Assembly: GCA_037042185.1 (NCBI GenBank)
Contig: JAXQJY010000022.1
Coordinates: 186,001 to 250,000, forward strand
Length of the DNA stretch: 64,000 nt
From: Sordariomycetes sp. S80-01Y
Lineage: Eukaryota > Ascomycota > Sordariomycetes
Direction of reading: 5' to 3'
The position numbers and the translations under genes were made by a program. Below, one piece after another: positions 42,632 to 52,891 of the stretch. The notes under the pieces were generated by a model. It was not told where the DNA came from. It did not search any database and saw nothing but the letters and a program-made list of their open reading frames with translations. Within the stretch, counting starts at the first letter, position 1, and each line of letters begins with the position of its first letter.

Positions 42632-45136
42632 ATGATGGACGATCCATGGGGCTCTCCTTGGGCGACCGACGAAGCCGCCGCGGATTCTAGCTTTCCGGCC
42701 GGGCTCCCGACGATCAACCTACCCGCCGCTCCGGCGCCCGCTACGTTATCGAGCCGTGGCAACAGCCCGCGCGTGTCACCCCGCGTGAGCGTCTCCGGAG
42801 GATCGCCTTGGAAAGAGGAAGACGACGCCTGGGGTGGCTGGAACGATGCGAAGAGTGGGACGAGCAGCCCTGGCTGGGGGAGGAGTCCCGGTCTGAAGCC
42901 TGCCTTGGTGAGGGAGGAGAGGGATGTTAGCCCCGGGCCTTGGATGGGGCGGAAGAGCAGGGATAAAGCCTTTGACTCTGCCATCAGCCTCGAAAAGGAC
43001 AAGGGCGCGCCGGCTCACGAGCCAGAGGATTTGTGGCAGAAACAGGAGGAGATGAGAGATGGACCGCCTGCGGTCCCCATCGTGCAGCCGGAGCCTTCGG
43101 ACGAGGACTCTAGTGTATCTGAACCAGACGATCCTGTGCGTGCAACGTCACCACATAATGAGCCGCCTGGGCCAGCATTGAGCGCGGAGGATAGGCCTGA
43201 GCCTGTGCGACAGTCATCCAAGGTTCAGGAACTGGTTGACATGTTTGACGGAATTGCAAAGGGGAGCGTGTCCCCAGCAGAATCCTCAATTGCTACTCCG
43301 CCGCTGCAGAGGGCTAGAGATGTTGGGACTGGGCAGATCGGCGGGCAGGATGAGCAAGGGGACGAGGCCGTTGCATCTCAAACTACAGCAGCTCCTGACA
43401 AGGCTCTCGATGTCGATATCACGGCTAGGGCTCCTGAGCCAGAAGTTTCGCCTACAGCAAATGGCTGGCCCGAAGACGAGGCAACTGGAGAATCTGGTAC
43501 GCTATCGCCTATACCAAGAGTTAGGATCAACACCGATATCCAGTGGCCCGTAGACCTCTCCCACCTCGACGACCTTTTTCCCTCTACGGTCGACCATGAA
43601 GTCGAGCCGGAACCCCTTCCAGACACTATCATCGACGACACCTTTGCGACTATCTCTGAACGCAAAACGTGGTACCGCATCTCTCGATTCGGGTCCAAGC
43701 GGAAACACGACACGGGCAACGACGAGAACTACGTCCGAGTCGACTGGGCGCATTCCGCTGTTCGTGATAAATCCATCCGCATCGTTAGGAGATGGATGGA
43801 GGAGGACTCGATTGCCGGGAGGGTGACTTTGGGCGCGAGGCAGAAGGGTGCTATTGGGGGAAGCATGTTCAATTGGGATTCCAAAGCTGAGCCTGTCGAT
43901 GTAGGGGCGTTGCTCGGGCGGGGAAGGGGGCATGAGCGACGCATGAGTAAAGACTCGAAAGGGAGCAAAGGGATGATAGCTCCTCCGCCTGAAGGGCCTG
44001 CGTTCGGATGGAGCTCGCAGACAACGTCTCCCACAAGCACTTCGTTCTCAGCCGCGTCTCGAGCGCAGGTCAATGGGGCGATGGGGGCGAAAAGCCGACC
44101 TCAATCGCTGATCATGCCTCCGCAGTCAAGGGTTTCGAGGCCGATCGAGTCCCCTGTTCAGCCGAAGGCCAGGCCGCAGTCTCTGGTCATGCCGCCTGCT
44201 CAGGCTATGTTCCGGCCTTCTATTGATTCGGCCCTAGCTTCTCCTTCGCTTGCGGCAGCCTGGGACAGATCAACTACGGTATCGAAACCAGCTGAGGAAG
44301 ATGAGGACGACTGGGGCGAGATGGTGTCCTCGCCTACCGTAGCTGCCGTTGACACCTTTGGGAATGTGGACTCCCAACCCCCACGGACGATGAAAGCAGT
44401 GGGCGAAGATGTAACACCACCCAGCGCGGCAAACCTCGCGTTAAAGGGCAGTCCGATCATGGCTGAATCGTCATTGAAGCAGCCTAAAGCGAGCGGTGAG
44501 GATCAGACTCTGCCGAGTGCGACCACATTTGCTTGGGATGACATTGAGAGGCGTTCTTCAGACGCGCCGGTGGCGCCCACGACGACCGAGACGAATCCCG
44601 ATGAAGAGGCCTTCGGGTGGGCTGAGTTTGAAAAGCCGGCCTCGAAAACTCCAGAGCCGATTCCTAACCCAAACACGCAGTCCAGTGCAGCGGCGTTTGG
44701 CTGGGAGGACTTTGAGAAGCCGCTGCAGCCGACTCAAAAGGCATCATCTCCAGTAAAGTCGCCAACCAGTCCGGTGGCCTTCGGCTGGGCCGCCTTCGAG
44801 GAGCCCAAGAATGGAACTCCCACTGTGAACGCAGAGACTGCTCCGCTATCGAACCTAGCTCAGGTGCCTGCCGTTGAGCCTGTTGAGCCTGTAGCAGACG
44901 CAACGATGATGGCTCCGAAGCTGAGTTCCCCTACCATAGCCTCGCCGCTATCACAAACGTCACAACCAGAGGCAGCATCAGTTGTGACAGCGACACCTTC
45001 ACCGCCCATTACGTCGCATGCGCAGCCACAGTCTTCAAAGGGGCACGCAAACCCGTCCTTGGATTCAACAGAGGACGGTGCCACTGTGGCCCGGATCCTG
45101 CGTGAGCTGCCTGATCTATCATATATGTTACGATAA
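42632..45136 (+). CDS. Large disordered fungal protein with repeated FGWxxFE motifs
   Basis: Single-exon protein of 834 aa when started at MMDDPWGSPW (the frame is open for 53 codons before it). No signal peptide or membrane span. Most is disordered and rich in Pro, Ser, Glu. One ordered-looking block, about residues 340-430, reads TWYRISRFGSKRKHDTGNDE, YVRVDWAHSAVRDKSIRIV and RRWMEEDSIAGRVTLGARQ, and is probably the conserved core. Trp-acidic motifs occur at both ends: DDPWGSPW and DDAWGGW at the start; FAWDDIE, FGWAEFE, FGWEDFE and FGWAAFE between 44528 and 44803. W-x-x-F/acidic motifs resemble those that bind the ear domains of clathrin adaptors (synergin- or epsin-like accessory proteins). 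That role is an inference from the motifs; I cannot name the family. Confidence 0.75.
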   Translation: MMDDPWGSPWATDEAAADSSFPAGLPTINLPAAPAPATLSSRGNSPRVSPRVSVSGGSPWKEEDDAWGGWNDAKSGTSSPGWGRSPGLKPALVREERDVSPGPWMGRKSRDKAFDSAISLEKDKGAPAHEPEDLWQKQEEMRDGPPAVPIVQPEPSDEDSSVSEPDDPVRATSPHNEPPGPALSAEDRPEPVRQSSKVQELVDMFDGIAKGSVSPAESSIATPPLQRARDVGTGQIGGQDEQGDEAVASQTTAAPDKALDVDITARAPEPEVSPTANGWPEDEATGESGTLSPIPRVRINTDIQWPVDLSHLDDLFPSTVDHEVEPEPLPDTIIDDTFATISERKTWYRISRFGSKRKHDTGNDENYVRVDWAHSAVRDKSIRIVRRWMEEDSIAGRVTLGARQKGAIGGSMFNWDSKAEPVDVGALLGRGRGHERRMSKDSKGSKGMIAPPPEGPAFGWSSQTTSPTSTSFSAASRAQVNGAMGAKSRPQSLIMPPQSRVSRPIESPVQPKARPQSLVMPPAQAMFRPSIDSALASPSLAAAWDRSTTVSKPAEEDEDDWGEMVSSPTVAAVDTFGNVDSQPPRTMKAVGEDVTPPSAANLALKGSPIMAESSLKQPKASGEDQTLPSATTFAWDDIERRSSDAPVAPTTTETNPDEEAFGWAEFEKPASKTPEPIPNPNTQSSAAAFGWEDFEKPLQPTQKASSPVKSPTSPVAFGWAAFEEPKNGTPTVNAETAPLSNLAQVPAVEPVEPVADATMMAPKLSSPTIASPLSQTSQPEAASVVTATPSPPITSHAQPQSSKGHANPSLDSTEDGATVARILRELPDLSYMLR

Positions 45137-45462
45137 GCACGCCCCTGCAAAATGCCTTCTTACGATTTTACGGCCTCGGAAAGCCCCCGCCGACTCTTGT
45201 ACATTAATGCATAATTGGTGTTTGGATAGATAATAGCCGAAGGACTCTTTTGGAGCGAGTATGAATATCACATGTGACACAGTGTCTCCAGCATCTTGGA
45301 ATCTAGCTGCCAAGTCTAAACAGTTATTCAGGGGTTTCTAGTTAACGAAAGAAAAGTGCCAACACGAGATATGGAACAGACAAAACGACAGGGCAAGCCT
45401 GAATGATCAATCCCCGAACGCATAAGTAGGCTCACCAACCCTTGCGTCCGAACAGTAACAAC
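45137..45462. other. Spacer between convergent genes
   Basis: About 325 bases, AT-rich, fitting two 3' untranslated regions. Confidence 0.6.
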
Positions 45463-46350
45463 CTAAAAGTTCTTTGATATGTCGATACTGCGCCCAAAGA
45501 CGTGGCGAAGGGGTTGCAGGGGGGACAGAAGCGCTGTGACGTCTCCGGGATCCGTTCCGTTGATGAGAATCACGGGAACTTGGGTTTGCGAGGGGGCAGC
45601 ACCGTCCTTCTTGACCTCTTCGATCACGGCTACCATGGACTTAGGGTGCCCAAGGCCCGGATGGTGGATGATTGGGCGGTAAGGGGCAGGGTGGCGATCG
45701 ATAGGAACGAGGACAAGTGAATGCTCAGGGGCTGAGTGAGTCCGAATCTGGAGCTGGTCCTCATCATCTTTAACAAGCTTAAGGGCTTGCTGAACACCAG
45801 GATGAGCAAGGTCGTCTACTTCATATCCAGCGTCGGTGAGAGGGGGGAGCTGGTGCTCGGAAGTCCTCTCCCTCAGGAAGGCCAGCGCCTCCTGAACACC
45901 GCAAAGGGCGACATCGTTGCCGTCAAGACCGTCAAGCCTTCTGCGGAACGACAACACACCATCTGGGGTAACACTCACGTCCGTTCTCGAAAGCCCCTTG
46001 GTGAGAAAGTGCTCACTCCTGACCTGTTTCACGAGAATCTCCTGCTCCTTGAACGCCAGATCCCTTTCCGCGGAGGACATCGCGCCCCTCAACTCGGCGA
46101 CTTCCATAGAAGGGGCGGCGGGACGGGCGTAGGGCTCAAAGTCCGAAGGGCCGGTGGTGTGCACCTCCCGCCGGCCTTGGTTCATTATGCGGCACGGTTC
46201 GCAGATCCACCCGGCGCCTTCGCTAATAATAGGCTGGTAGTTGTACTTCGGATGGTGTTCCCATTGGCTTTGCTCGGGAGGCAGGGCAAGATGAAGGGCG
46301 GCATAGCCGCAGAGGCAGCAGGTTGTAAAGGTCTGCGCTTCGGTGCACAT
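45463..46350 (-). CDS. Unknown protein with a CxxC...CxxC (zinc-ribbon-like) N-terminus
   Basis: Frame of 295 aa when started at MCTEAQTFTT; an in-frame ATG 24 codons upstream (46422) would give 319 aa. The N-terminal 65 residues hold two CxxC pairs (TCCLCGYAAL and GWICEPCRIMNQ) about 35 residues apart, with His and aromatic residues between, so a small zinc-binding fold is likely. The middle (about 80-170) is polar and possibly helical (ELRGAMSSAERDLAFKEQEI). The C-terminal half has beta-like blocks (HSLVLVPIDRHPAPYRPIIH, TQVPVILINGTDP). No signal peptide or membrane span. I do not recognise a family. A lineage-specific gene is likely; the open frame, with no internal stops over about 900 nt, is the main evidence. 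Confidence 0.55.
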   Translation of the reverse strand: MCTEAQTFTTCCLCGYAALHLALPPEQSQWEHHPKYNYQPIISEGAGWICEPCRIMNQGRREVHTTGPSDFEPYARPAAPSMEVAELRGAMSSAERDLAFKEQEILVKQVRSEHFLTKGLSRTDVSVTPDGVLSFRRRLDGLDGNDVALCGVQEALAFLRERTSEHQLPPLTDAGYEVDDLAHPGVQQALKLVKDDEDQLQIRTHSAPEHSLVLVPIDRHPAPYRPIIHHPGLGHPKSMVAVIEEVKKDGAAPSQTQVPVILINGTDPGDVTALLSPLQPLRHVFGRSIDISKNF

Positions 46351-47051
46351 TTCCAGATTGTGCTTATCAGGTGATAACGGTGGTCTCTCTTGGTACAAGT
46401 ACTGGCTTAGTTGTTTAATCAATGAGCGAGTGTGTGAATTAGTGAGACGGTACGTCTCGTGGTGCTACATATAGTCCTGTCGAGGAGAGAACAACACAGC
46501 TGTTCCATGATACGTCCTTGATCGGCCTTGTTGTCTAACCTGTCTTAAGACAGAACCATAGACACAGTTCTATCCATCCTTATATCTTCCAGCTTCTTCT
46601 GGATATTGTATCTTCCCGCCTTTAACCGGCGTTTCGGGAGGACATCCAGCGAGCGCTCGGTTGGCTCTTGGATGGTGCTGCCCAATACCTTACTGAAACG
46701 AAGAGTCGAGCTCAAAGGTCTTCTTTGTATTTTCTAAGTAACAATTACTCCTCTATGGTGCGAATGTGCAAAGGCGCAAAGCTTCCATTGTTCACCTTTC
46801 GGCCGGTTCGCACTTCTGAGCCGGCGACTATTCGGACCTCTCGAAATACAGCGGGCCTCTGAATATCTTCTTTCGGCATCAAAATGTCATCAACGCCCCT
46901 TTATTTAGTAACTCGGATTATCAAGGCTCTGTAGAATTGGAGTTTCCTTGATAACGGTAGGATCAGTGCCTCGATGGGTTGCTGATTCACATTGCTCAAT
47001 GTAACGGAGCTCTCTAGAGATCATGTTCACCGAAATTCATAAGCTTCTATA
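46351..47051. other. Spacer between the CxxC protein gene and the MFS gene
   Basis: About 700 bases, AT-rich with several direct TATCTTC-like stretches around 46580-46615. No gene seen. Confidence 0.5.
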
Positions 47052-48723
47052 TCAATCTAGCCTGACAGGACGACTGGGTCTTGTTTCTCCATGGTCGTCG
47101 TCCCCAAAAACCCCTTCCCCTTCCCAGCCATCCTTTGGTGCCTTCACAAAGCACAACGCCCCCCAGCAAACGGCACATGTGAATGCGAGATACCACCATG
47201 GCAACGCCGTCCACGCCCCTTCCCACTTCATACCACGGTCAAAGAACCATGCCAACACCGGACCAGCCACGAAACTCCCCAGCGTGTCCACCGTGCTTGC
47301 CAATGCAAACAAGCGACTCGTGTAGCTAGGCTCTACAAAGGTCGACAGCGTGGCTCTGGTGGAAGCTCCCTCTGCAGCACCAAACGCGGAGATGAAAAGG
47401 CCGAATATAAATGGCACGATACTTGAGGAGAGCGCACGAATGACGGCGGAAGTGGTGAGGATGGCCATGGAGGTTCTGGCCAGTGTGAGATCCTTTGAGA
47501 AGGACGTGTGTCCCAGCCTCGACACCATGACTTCTGAGATCTTTGGAAGGGCCACGAGTACGCCAATGCCGACCACGCCGAGCGGCGAAAGTAAGATGCT
47601 CGTCTCAGCCAAGGTCCAGCCAAAGTTTTTGCTGATGTACTGGGTGAGGGTTGTGCTCGCGGCGACAAAACGAACTTGTTGGAAGAAGAAGGTTATTAAA
47701 CATAGCGGAATGTTGATATTCTTGAGCATTCGGAGCGATCGGGTCAGGTCTCTTAGACCGTGGACAACATGCTCTCTGAGGGTAATTGCGGGATCTGATT
47801 GGTGCTTCTTGGCATTGATGGTTAGAGTCTCGGGAATGAAAACAAAGATCACAAAAACGATGGGGATCGTGCAGATAACCACGGCGATGGGGGTCCATGG
47901 ATCAAAGCGCTCCATCAAGAGGCCAGCAATGAGGGGCCCAAGAAGTGTCCCGCCAGAAGCTCCCAGAGAGAGGTAGAGGAAGCTTGTGCCCCTGACACGC
48001 GTTAGTCCGGCTAGTAAGCGATGATAGTGACCGCTACACTCACTTTGTCTCCTCCGTGCTCACATCTGCGGCCATCGCATACAGCGTTGACATCAACACA
48101 GGGATGCCGCCCCCGATGAGGGTCAAGAACGATCCATACAGCATCATGTACGGGTGCTCGCGCATGGTGTACTTCCACGGACCCAGCATCATCGGCGACA
48201 AACAGAACCCAAATGCGCACCCGCCATAAGCAAGTAAAAGTACAGGCTTTCTGCCGATCCTGTCTGCCAGGAGGCCGTATGGGTAGGTAGCGAAGAGGTC
48301 TAGGAGGTGTCAGCTTGAGGTGCGCAGTGAGTTTAAATGCCACATACGCATGATGGAATTGAGCAGCCCGAACCAGCCCATTAGGAAGGCCAAACCAGAC
48401 TGGACTTCGCCCACCTTGCACTTCATCTCGTCCATCAGGCCGGGGGAGTCGTCGCCAAAGTGCGCGTGGCAGAAGGCGTCTTCCAGCAGGCGGTACATGG
48501 GCATCATCATAAGCATACCACTGAGCACAATGACGAATTTGGCCACTGCAAGAAGAACAATGACGGTCTTGGGGTCGCTCGTCTGCCATGAGCGGCGAGG
48601 TCTAAGCCGTCGCGGGTTTGTCGTGTCCTCTGATACCGATTCGGGTAGGGGTTCGTCAGGATGATGGTCCAGAAACGCAGCGTCCTCGCCGTCGCCGAGA
48701 TCCTGGAGACGAATGCGCGACAT
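47052..48723 (-). CDS. Major facilitator superfamily transporter
   Basis: Twelve-span carrier of the MFS; substrate unknown. Three exons on the minus strand: 48723-48348, 48299-48044 and 47991-47052, giving 523 aa with consistent phases. A 50-residue acidic/Arg-rich tail leads into TM1 (TVIVLLAVAKFVIVLSGMLM). The loop 2-3 motif A is split from TM2 by intron 1: PYGLLADRIGRKPVLLLAYG. Later blocks include MSTLYAMAADVSTEETK|GTSFLYLSLGASGGTLLGPL, with a motif-C-like Gly-rich TM5, and SAFGAAEGASTRATLSTFV. The charged D/R pair of motif A is intact. The long acidic N-tail resembles fungal MFS proteins with drug-efflux-like cores. It is transcribed away from the Ca3427-like gene, with 718 bases between starts. 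Confidence 0.85.
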
Positions 48724-49441
48724 GATGAAGCTAAAAGGCGCACGTTATACGCGCAACTACATGTTATTTGGTCGAAGGGACAGACGTCGAATGGACAGGC
48801 GCATTTGTCATTAATAGGGCTGAAGCTGAGGTGCACGCAGCGCAGGGAGACGTCAAACTTTAAGTGAAGCTGATGGCGCCCCTGTCAATGCACACTAAGC
48901 CTACCCTGCGCCTCCCGGCAGTGCTACCCGGAAACGTGACGCGTGGGCAACTGGGTACTACGGGTAATAGCTGAGGCTGCTAAAAGTCCGAGAGATACGA
49001 AGTAATGCAATGTCATTATTGAATGAGGCGATTGGATGCATGAGCAATCGGGGAAGGCAGCCCTTTGTGGCTTTTAGGCAACCACATTGCCAGAAACCAA
49101 GCTGGGTCAACGTCACTTATTGAACAAATAAAAGAAGAATTCGGCCTGATGATTTGTCCATGGATTGGGGAAAAAAAGGTGCAGCAGTGCTTTGAGTGAA
49201 GCAAGGTAACCTTTTATACATCCAACACACATCAATATTAGAATAAGCCTCCGTACCCCTAAGTCCAAAGACGGCCATCACGAAACGCGCAAAGTCCATA
49301 GCGTCACGAGCCGAGACATCCACTTACCAGACCCCTCCCCCACATTGAACCTCACCAGCACTACGTACACGTACACTAGCATCTACCTCAACCTCGTCTC
49401 ACACAACACCATCATCCCACTGGATAAGTCAAGTCTCCAAC
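48724..49441. other. Divergent promoter shared by the MFS and Ca3427-like genes
   Basis: About 720 bases between two start codons. Contains a short purine run (49160-49175) and a CA-rich leader before 49442. No gene seen. Confidence 0.5.
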
Positions 49442-50326
49442 ATGTCGTCCCAGTCCCTCCGCATTGGCTTCGTGCCCGAGCACTTCTCGACTCCTCTCCA
49501 TTTCGCATCCAAACACTACGGACTCTCTGCAACACTCATCCCCTTCCCTTCCGGCACAGGCCACATGGTTACCGCCCTGCGCGCCAACGAAATCGACATT
49601 GGCATCGGCCTTACGGAAGGTTGGATTGCCGGTCTCGGTAAAGAGGACACGCCGGGCGATGGAGGCTACAGGCTGGTCGGCACCTATGTAGACACCCCTC
49701 TGTGCTGGGCCATATCCACAGGCGCGAAGCGACCGGAGATTACGGGCGTGGATGCGTTAGCCGGCAAGAAGATTGGCGTCTCGCGGATCGGTTCTGGCAG
49801 TTATGTCATGGGTTTCGTCCTGGCTGACCAGCAAAACTGGCTGTCGTCATCGAGCCCGTTCGCCGACACCGTCGTGCTGAACAACTTTGAGAACCTGCGC
49901 AACGCCGTCAACTCGGGAGAAGCGGACTTCTTCATGTGGGAGCACTTCACATCCAAGAAGTTCTACGACTCGGGCGAGATCAGACGGGTGGGCGAGATCT
50001 ACACGCCCTGGAGTAGCTGGAAGATTGTCGCCAGCACGAACCTGACGACGGGAGGCCTGGACCCGAGGGTGAAGGAGCTGTTCGGCAAGCTGGATCAGGG
50101 CGTCAAGCACTTCTACGAAAACCAGGAGGAGGCTGTCACGTATATATCGACGGAATTAGGCTACACAGAGCCGGATGCAAGGGAGTGGTTGAAGACGGTC
50201 AAATTTCCCGAGAAGACTGAGGGGGTCAAGGCGCAGACGGTTGACGAGTGCGTGTCGATTTTGAGGAAGGCTGGCGTGCTGAAGGAAGGCAAAGGGATGA
50301 GTCCGGACGCGATGGTTGCTTCGTAG
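49442..50326 (+). CDS. Ca3427-like type 2 periplasmic-binding-fold protein
   Basis: Single-exon protein of 294 aa with the type II solute-binding fold, close to Candida Ca3427 and more distantly to NMT1/THI5 pyrimidine proteins and bacterial SsuA/TauA. It starts at once with the first strand (SLRIGFVPEHFSTPLHFASK), without a signal peptide, so it is cytosolic. Blocks: LIPFPSGTGHMVTALRANEI, DIGIGLTEGWIAG, DTPLCWAISTGAKRP, GKKIGVSRIGSGSYVMGFVL, NSGEADFFMWEHFTSKKFYD, YTPWSSWKIVAST. The THI5 active-site pattern is not evident, so an enzyme role like HMP-P synthase is not supported. The ligand is unknown. Divergence from an MFS gene suggests a shared substrate, which is only an inference. Confidence 0.85.
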   Translation: MSSQSLRIGFVPEHFSTPLHFASKHYGLSATLIPFPSGTGHMVTALRANEIDIGIGLTEGWIAGLGKEDTPGDGGYRLVGTYVDTPLCWAISTGAKRPEITGVDALAGKKIGVSRIGSGSYVMGFVLADQQNWLSSSSPFADTVVLNNFENLRNAVNSGEADFFMWEHFTSKKFYDSGEIRRVGEIYTPWSSWKIVASTNLTTGGLDPRVKELFGKLDQGVKHFYENQEEAVTYISTELGYTEPDAREWLKTVKFPEKTEGVKAQTVDECVSILRKAGVLKEGKGMSPDAMVAS

Positions 50327-50938
50327 CCGAAGTTGGATGGGTCGTTTATACGTCCCCAGTCCTTCTTCCAAACACAAACACAAACGAGGATTGACGGGGG
50401 AACGTGTCCCTTCTTACGATTGAGCTGCAAGTCTCACAGTGCCCGATGATGACGACAGAGGAAGCCCATCCCGTTGATCGGGAGTCAGCAGAGTTGACTG
50501 CCCATCCAATTTGAGATTTGAGCATCGTAAAGTGCGGTGACTGGAATATTGACGATTGACCAAAAGGGACACTCAGCTCGGCAGGCGGCAGTCTGCAGGC
50601 GGTTTTAGCTTCAGGGGCAGCCGCTTCGTAGCCGTCACCGGACCCCTGGACGAAACGGCGCTCCGCCAACGTCATTGGCCGCTGTGGCCCCCGAAACCTC
50701 AAGCAGCGTCATCCCGTGCTGAGCGATCCCTCCCATCCTGTCGACGTAACTCAATTGCGCGAGCCTCCAAACTTCATCACGTTCCTTCCTCGAGCGCAGT
50801 AGACTTTGACTCGACTCTTCCACAGCGACTGACTCTGCCTGCGACGATAGACTCTTCATGCGCAGAGGCTCGACTGCGAGCGGGTGTCCAGGTGTAGCCC
50901 GACAGACACGCGACAGGCCTGGTTAGGCAGAGGACACG
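50327..50938. other. Spacer and leader before the DMT carrier gene
   Basis: About 610 bases between two + strand genes. Short overlapping frames only. No gene seen. Confidence 0.5.
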
Positions 50939-52344
50939 ATGGCCACCGGGGCGGGTGGACGAGAAAGCACAGCCGAGCCAGGCAGACGCTTCTCCGAGGA
51001 TGCAGCTGATCTGGCTGCTTCTATCGGCTCGGTGAGGACGAGGTCTTTGTCGCCTCTGCCCAAAGGATGGAAGTCCAGGCTGGGGCTGGGCGGCGTCGCA
51101 AGGAGAACACTGGGCTTTGGGCTGCTGATGGTCACGGTCTGCTTGTGGACGCTGTCCAACTTCCTCGCGAGCGTGAGTCTGTAGCCGTAACTTGATGGTC
51201 ACGTTACTGATATCCGCAGTTCATCTTCTCCGACCACACCTACGACAAGCCCTTCTTCCTCGTCTACGTCAACACCTCCGTCTTCGCCATAGCCCTGATA
51301 CCACGCTTCACGAAATACCTGCTTCGAAACGGTCCATCTGGCCTGCGCAGCGATCTGGTTCAGATGTGGAACGAGCAGAAGCACGGCGTCCAGCCCGTAA
51401 AGAGCGACCCCAACGAAGACGAGACAGGCCAACGACTGCTCGTCGATGACGAAGCCGCTGCCGACGTTGCCAAGCCCATGGCTGAGAAGGAGAAGCTCAG
51501 CTTCCGCGAGACGTCTATTCTCAGTCTTGAGTTCTGCATGCTCTGGTTCTTCGCCAACTACTTTGCGTCGGCCTGTCTCGAGTACACATCCGTCGCGAGC
51601 GTGACGATTCTTACGTCGACCTCTTCCGTGTGGACGCTCGTCTTCTGCGCCGTCTTCCGCATCGAGCCCTTTTCGTTGCGCAAGCTGGGAGGCGTCATGG
51701 CATCGCTGATTGGGATCGTTCTGATCTCGACGGTGGATTTGACCGGGGCGGGCGATGAGGAAAATGGTTCGTTCCCTGATAAGACCACCGCACAGATTGC
51801 TATCGGAGACTCGATGGCATTTTTCAGTGCTGTTGTCTACGGAGTTTATGTCACGGTTATGAAGAGGAGAGTAGGCGACGAGGACAAGGTCGACATGCAG
51901 CTCTTCTTTGGGATGGTGGGCGTTTTCAACTTGGCGTTTCTGTGGCCGCTCTTCTTTGTGCTGCATTGGACGAACATCGAGCCAGTGAGTACCAGGTTTC
52001 CCAACACTTTCTTGAATTCATGCTGACCCGGACAGTTCGAGCTGCCACCGAACGGCAAGATCTGGACCATCATTATTGTGAACTCTCTCTCGTCCTTCGT
52101 CAGCGACATTTCGTGGGCCTTTGCCATGCTTCTAACCACGCCGCTCGTCGTCACGGTTGGCCTGTCACTGACCATTCCGCTATCGCTGATTGGGCAGATG
52201 ATCCAGTACGGGCAATACTCGAGCTGGATCTACTGGATAGGCGCAGCGGTCGTGCTCAGCTCCTTTATTTTCATCAGCAAGGAGAGCCAGGACGATGCAA
52301 AGCCCGCGAGTCCCGAGGCTGCAGAAGATGACGCCAACGTTTGA
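50939..52344 (+). CDS. DMT-superfamily (SLC35F5/YML018C-like) membrane protein
   Basis: Ten-span drug/metabolite-transporter-type protein, like yeast vacuolar YML018C and human SLC35F5. Three exons, 50939-51172, 51220-51984 and 52036-52344, all phase 0, give 435 aa. TM1 is LGFGLLMVTVCLWTLSNFLA, directly before intron 1, and continues FIFSDHTYDKPFFLVYVNTS in exon 2. EamA-like signatures follow: FFANYFASACLEYTSVASVT, ILTSTSSVWTLVFCAVFRIE, KLGGVMASLIGIVLISTVDL, and in exon 3 WAFAMLLTTPLVVTVGLSLT then IPLSLIGQM. A Glu/Asp-rich loop lies between TM2 and TM3, and the acidic tail ends AEDDANV. A vacuolar-membrane location is likely from yeast. The substrate is not known for this family. Confidence 0.88.
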
Positions 52345-52891
52345 TGAGGATTTGAAACGAGATACTTTGAATGACATACGTTACGATCGAAAGCCTCTTC
52401 CTGCCTTGACGATTTGCAGCCGATATGATGCGACCATGGTCATGGTCAAGGTCAGGCCTGTGTTACAGAATTCTGGGAGCCCCGCTGAGGCAAAGCTCGG
52501 GCCCGGAAAGGGGCGAGTCCAGAGTACCCCTGAATCCTTCTTGCGGTGCCTTGCAGCGCCCCTCCACTAGGTTGATCGAGACTGGCGGAAATGCACGCCC
52601 CTGTGCCCCCGGGACCCTGATATGCACGAAAATCGAACGATTTTCCCGAGCTTCGACTTGGGAGCCGCAAAATTCGGCACCAGTACGTCCGCGTGCCTAG
52701 CAAAGCCACATAGATCGCCAGGAAACCAAGCTGCCCAGGAAAGTGGTCTGGCTTACAAGGTGTTATGAGCTGTTGAGAGGAATCCAGCACGGGCAGCTCA
52801 CTGGAAGAGCAGACGAAGGCAAATTATGTATCCATCATATGTGCTCATTACTATATACCTTACCATCACTCATAACCCAACTCTATGTTTA
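52345..52891. other. Spacer between convergent DMT carrier and receptor genes
   Basis: About 550 bases. Short frames only; no gene seen. Confidence 0.55.

Noticed and set aside
45736-46374. 212-codon + strand frame opposite the CxxC protein
   Set aside because: Both strands are open here. The minus strand has two CxxC pairs and a better amino-acid mix; the plus strand shows no motif.
49442-50326. THI5-type HMP-P synthase for the binding-fold protein
   Set aside because: Fold is similar, but the length, start and motifs fit Ca3427-like proteins and I could not see the THI5 active-site pattern.
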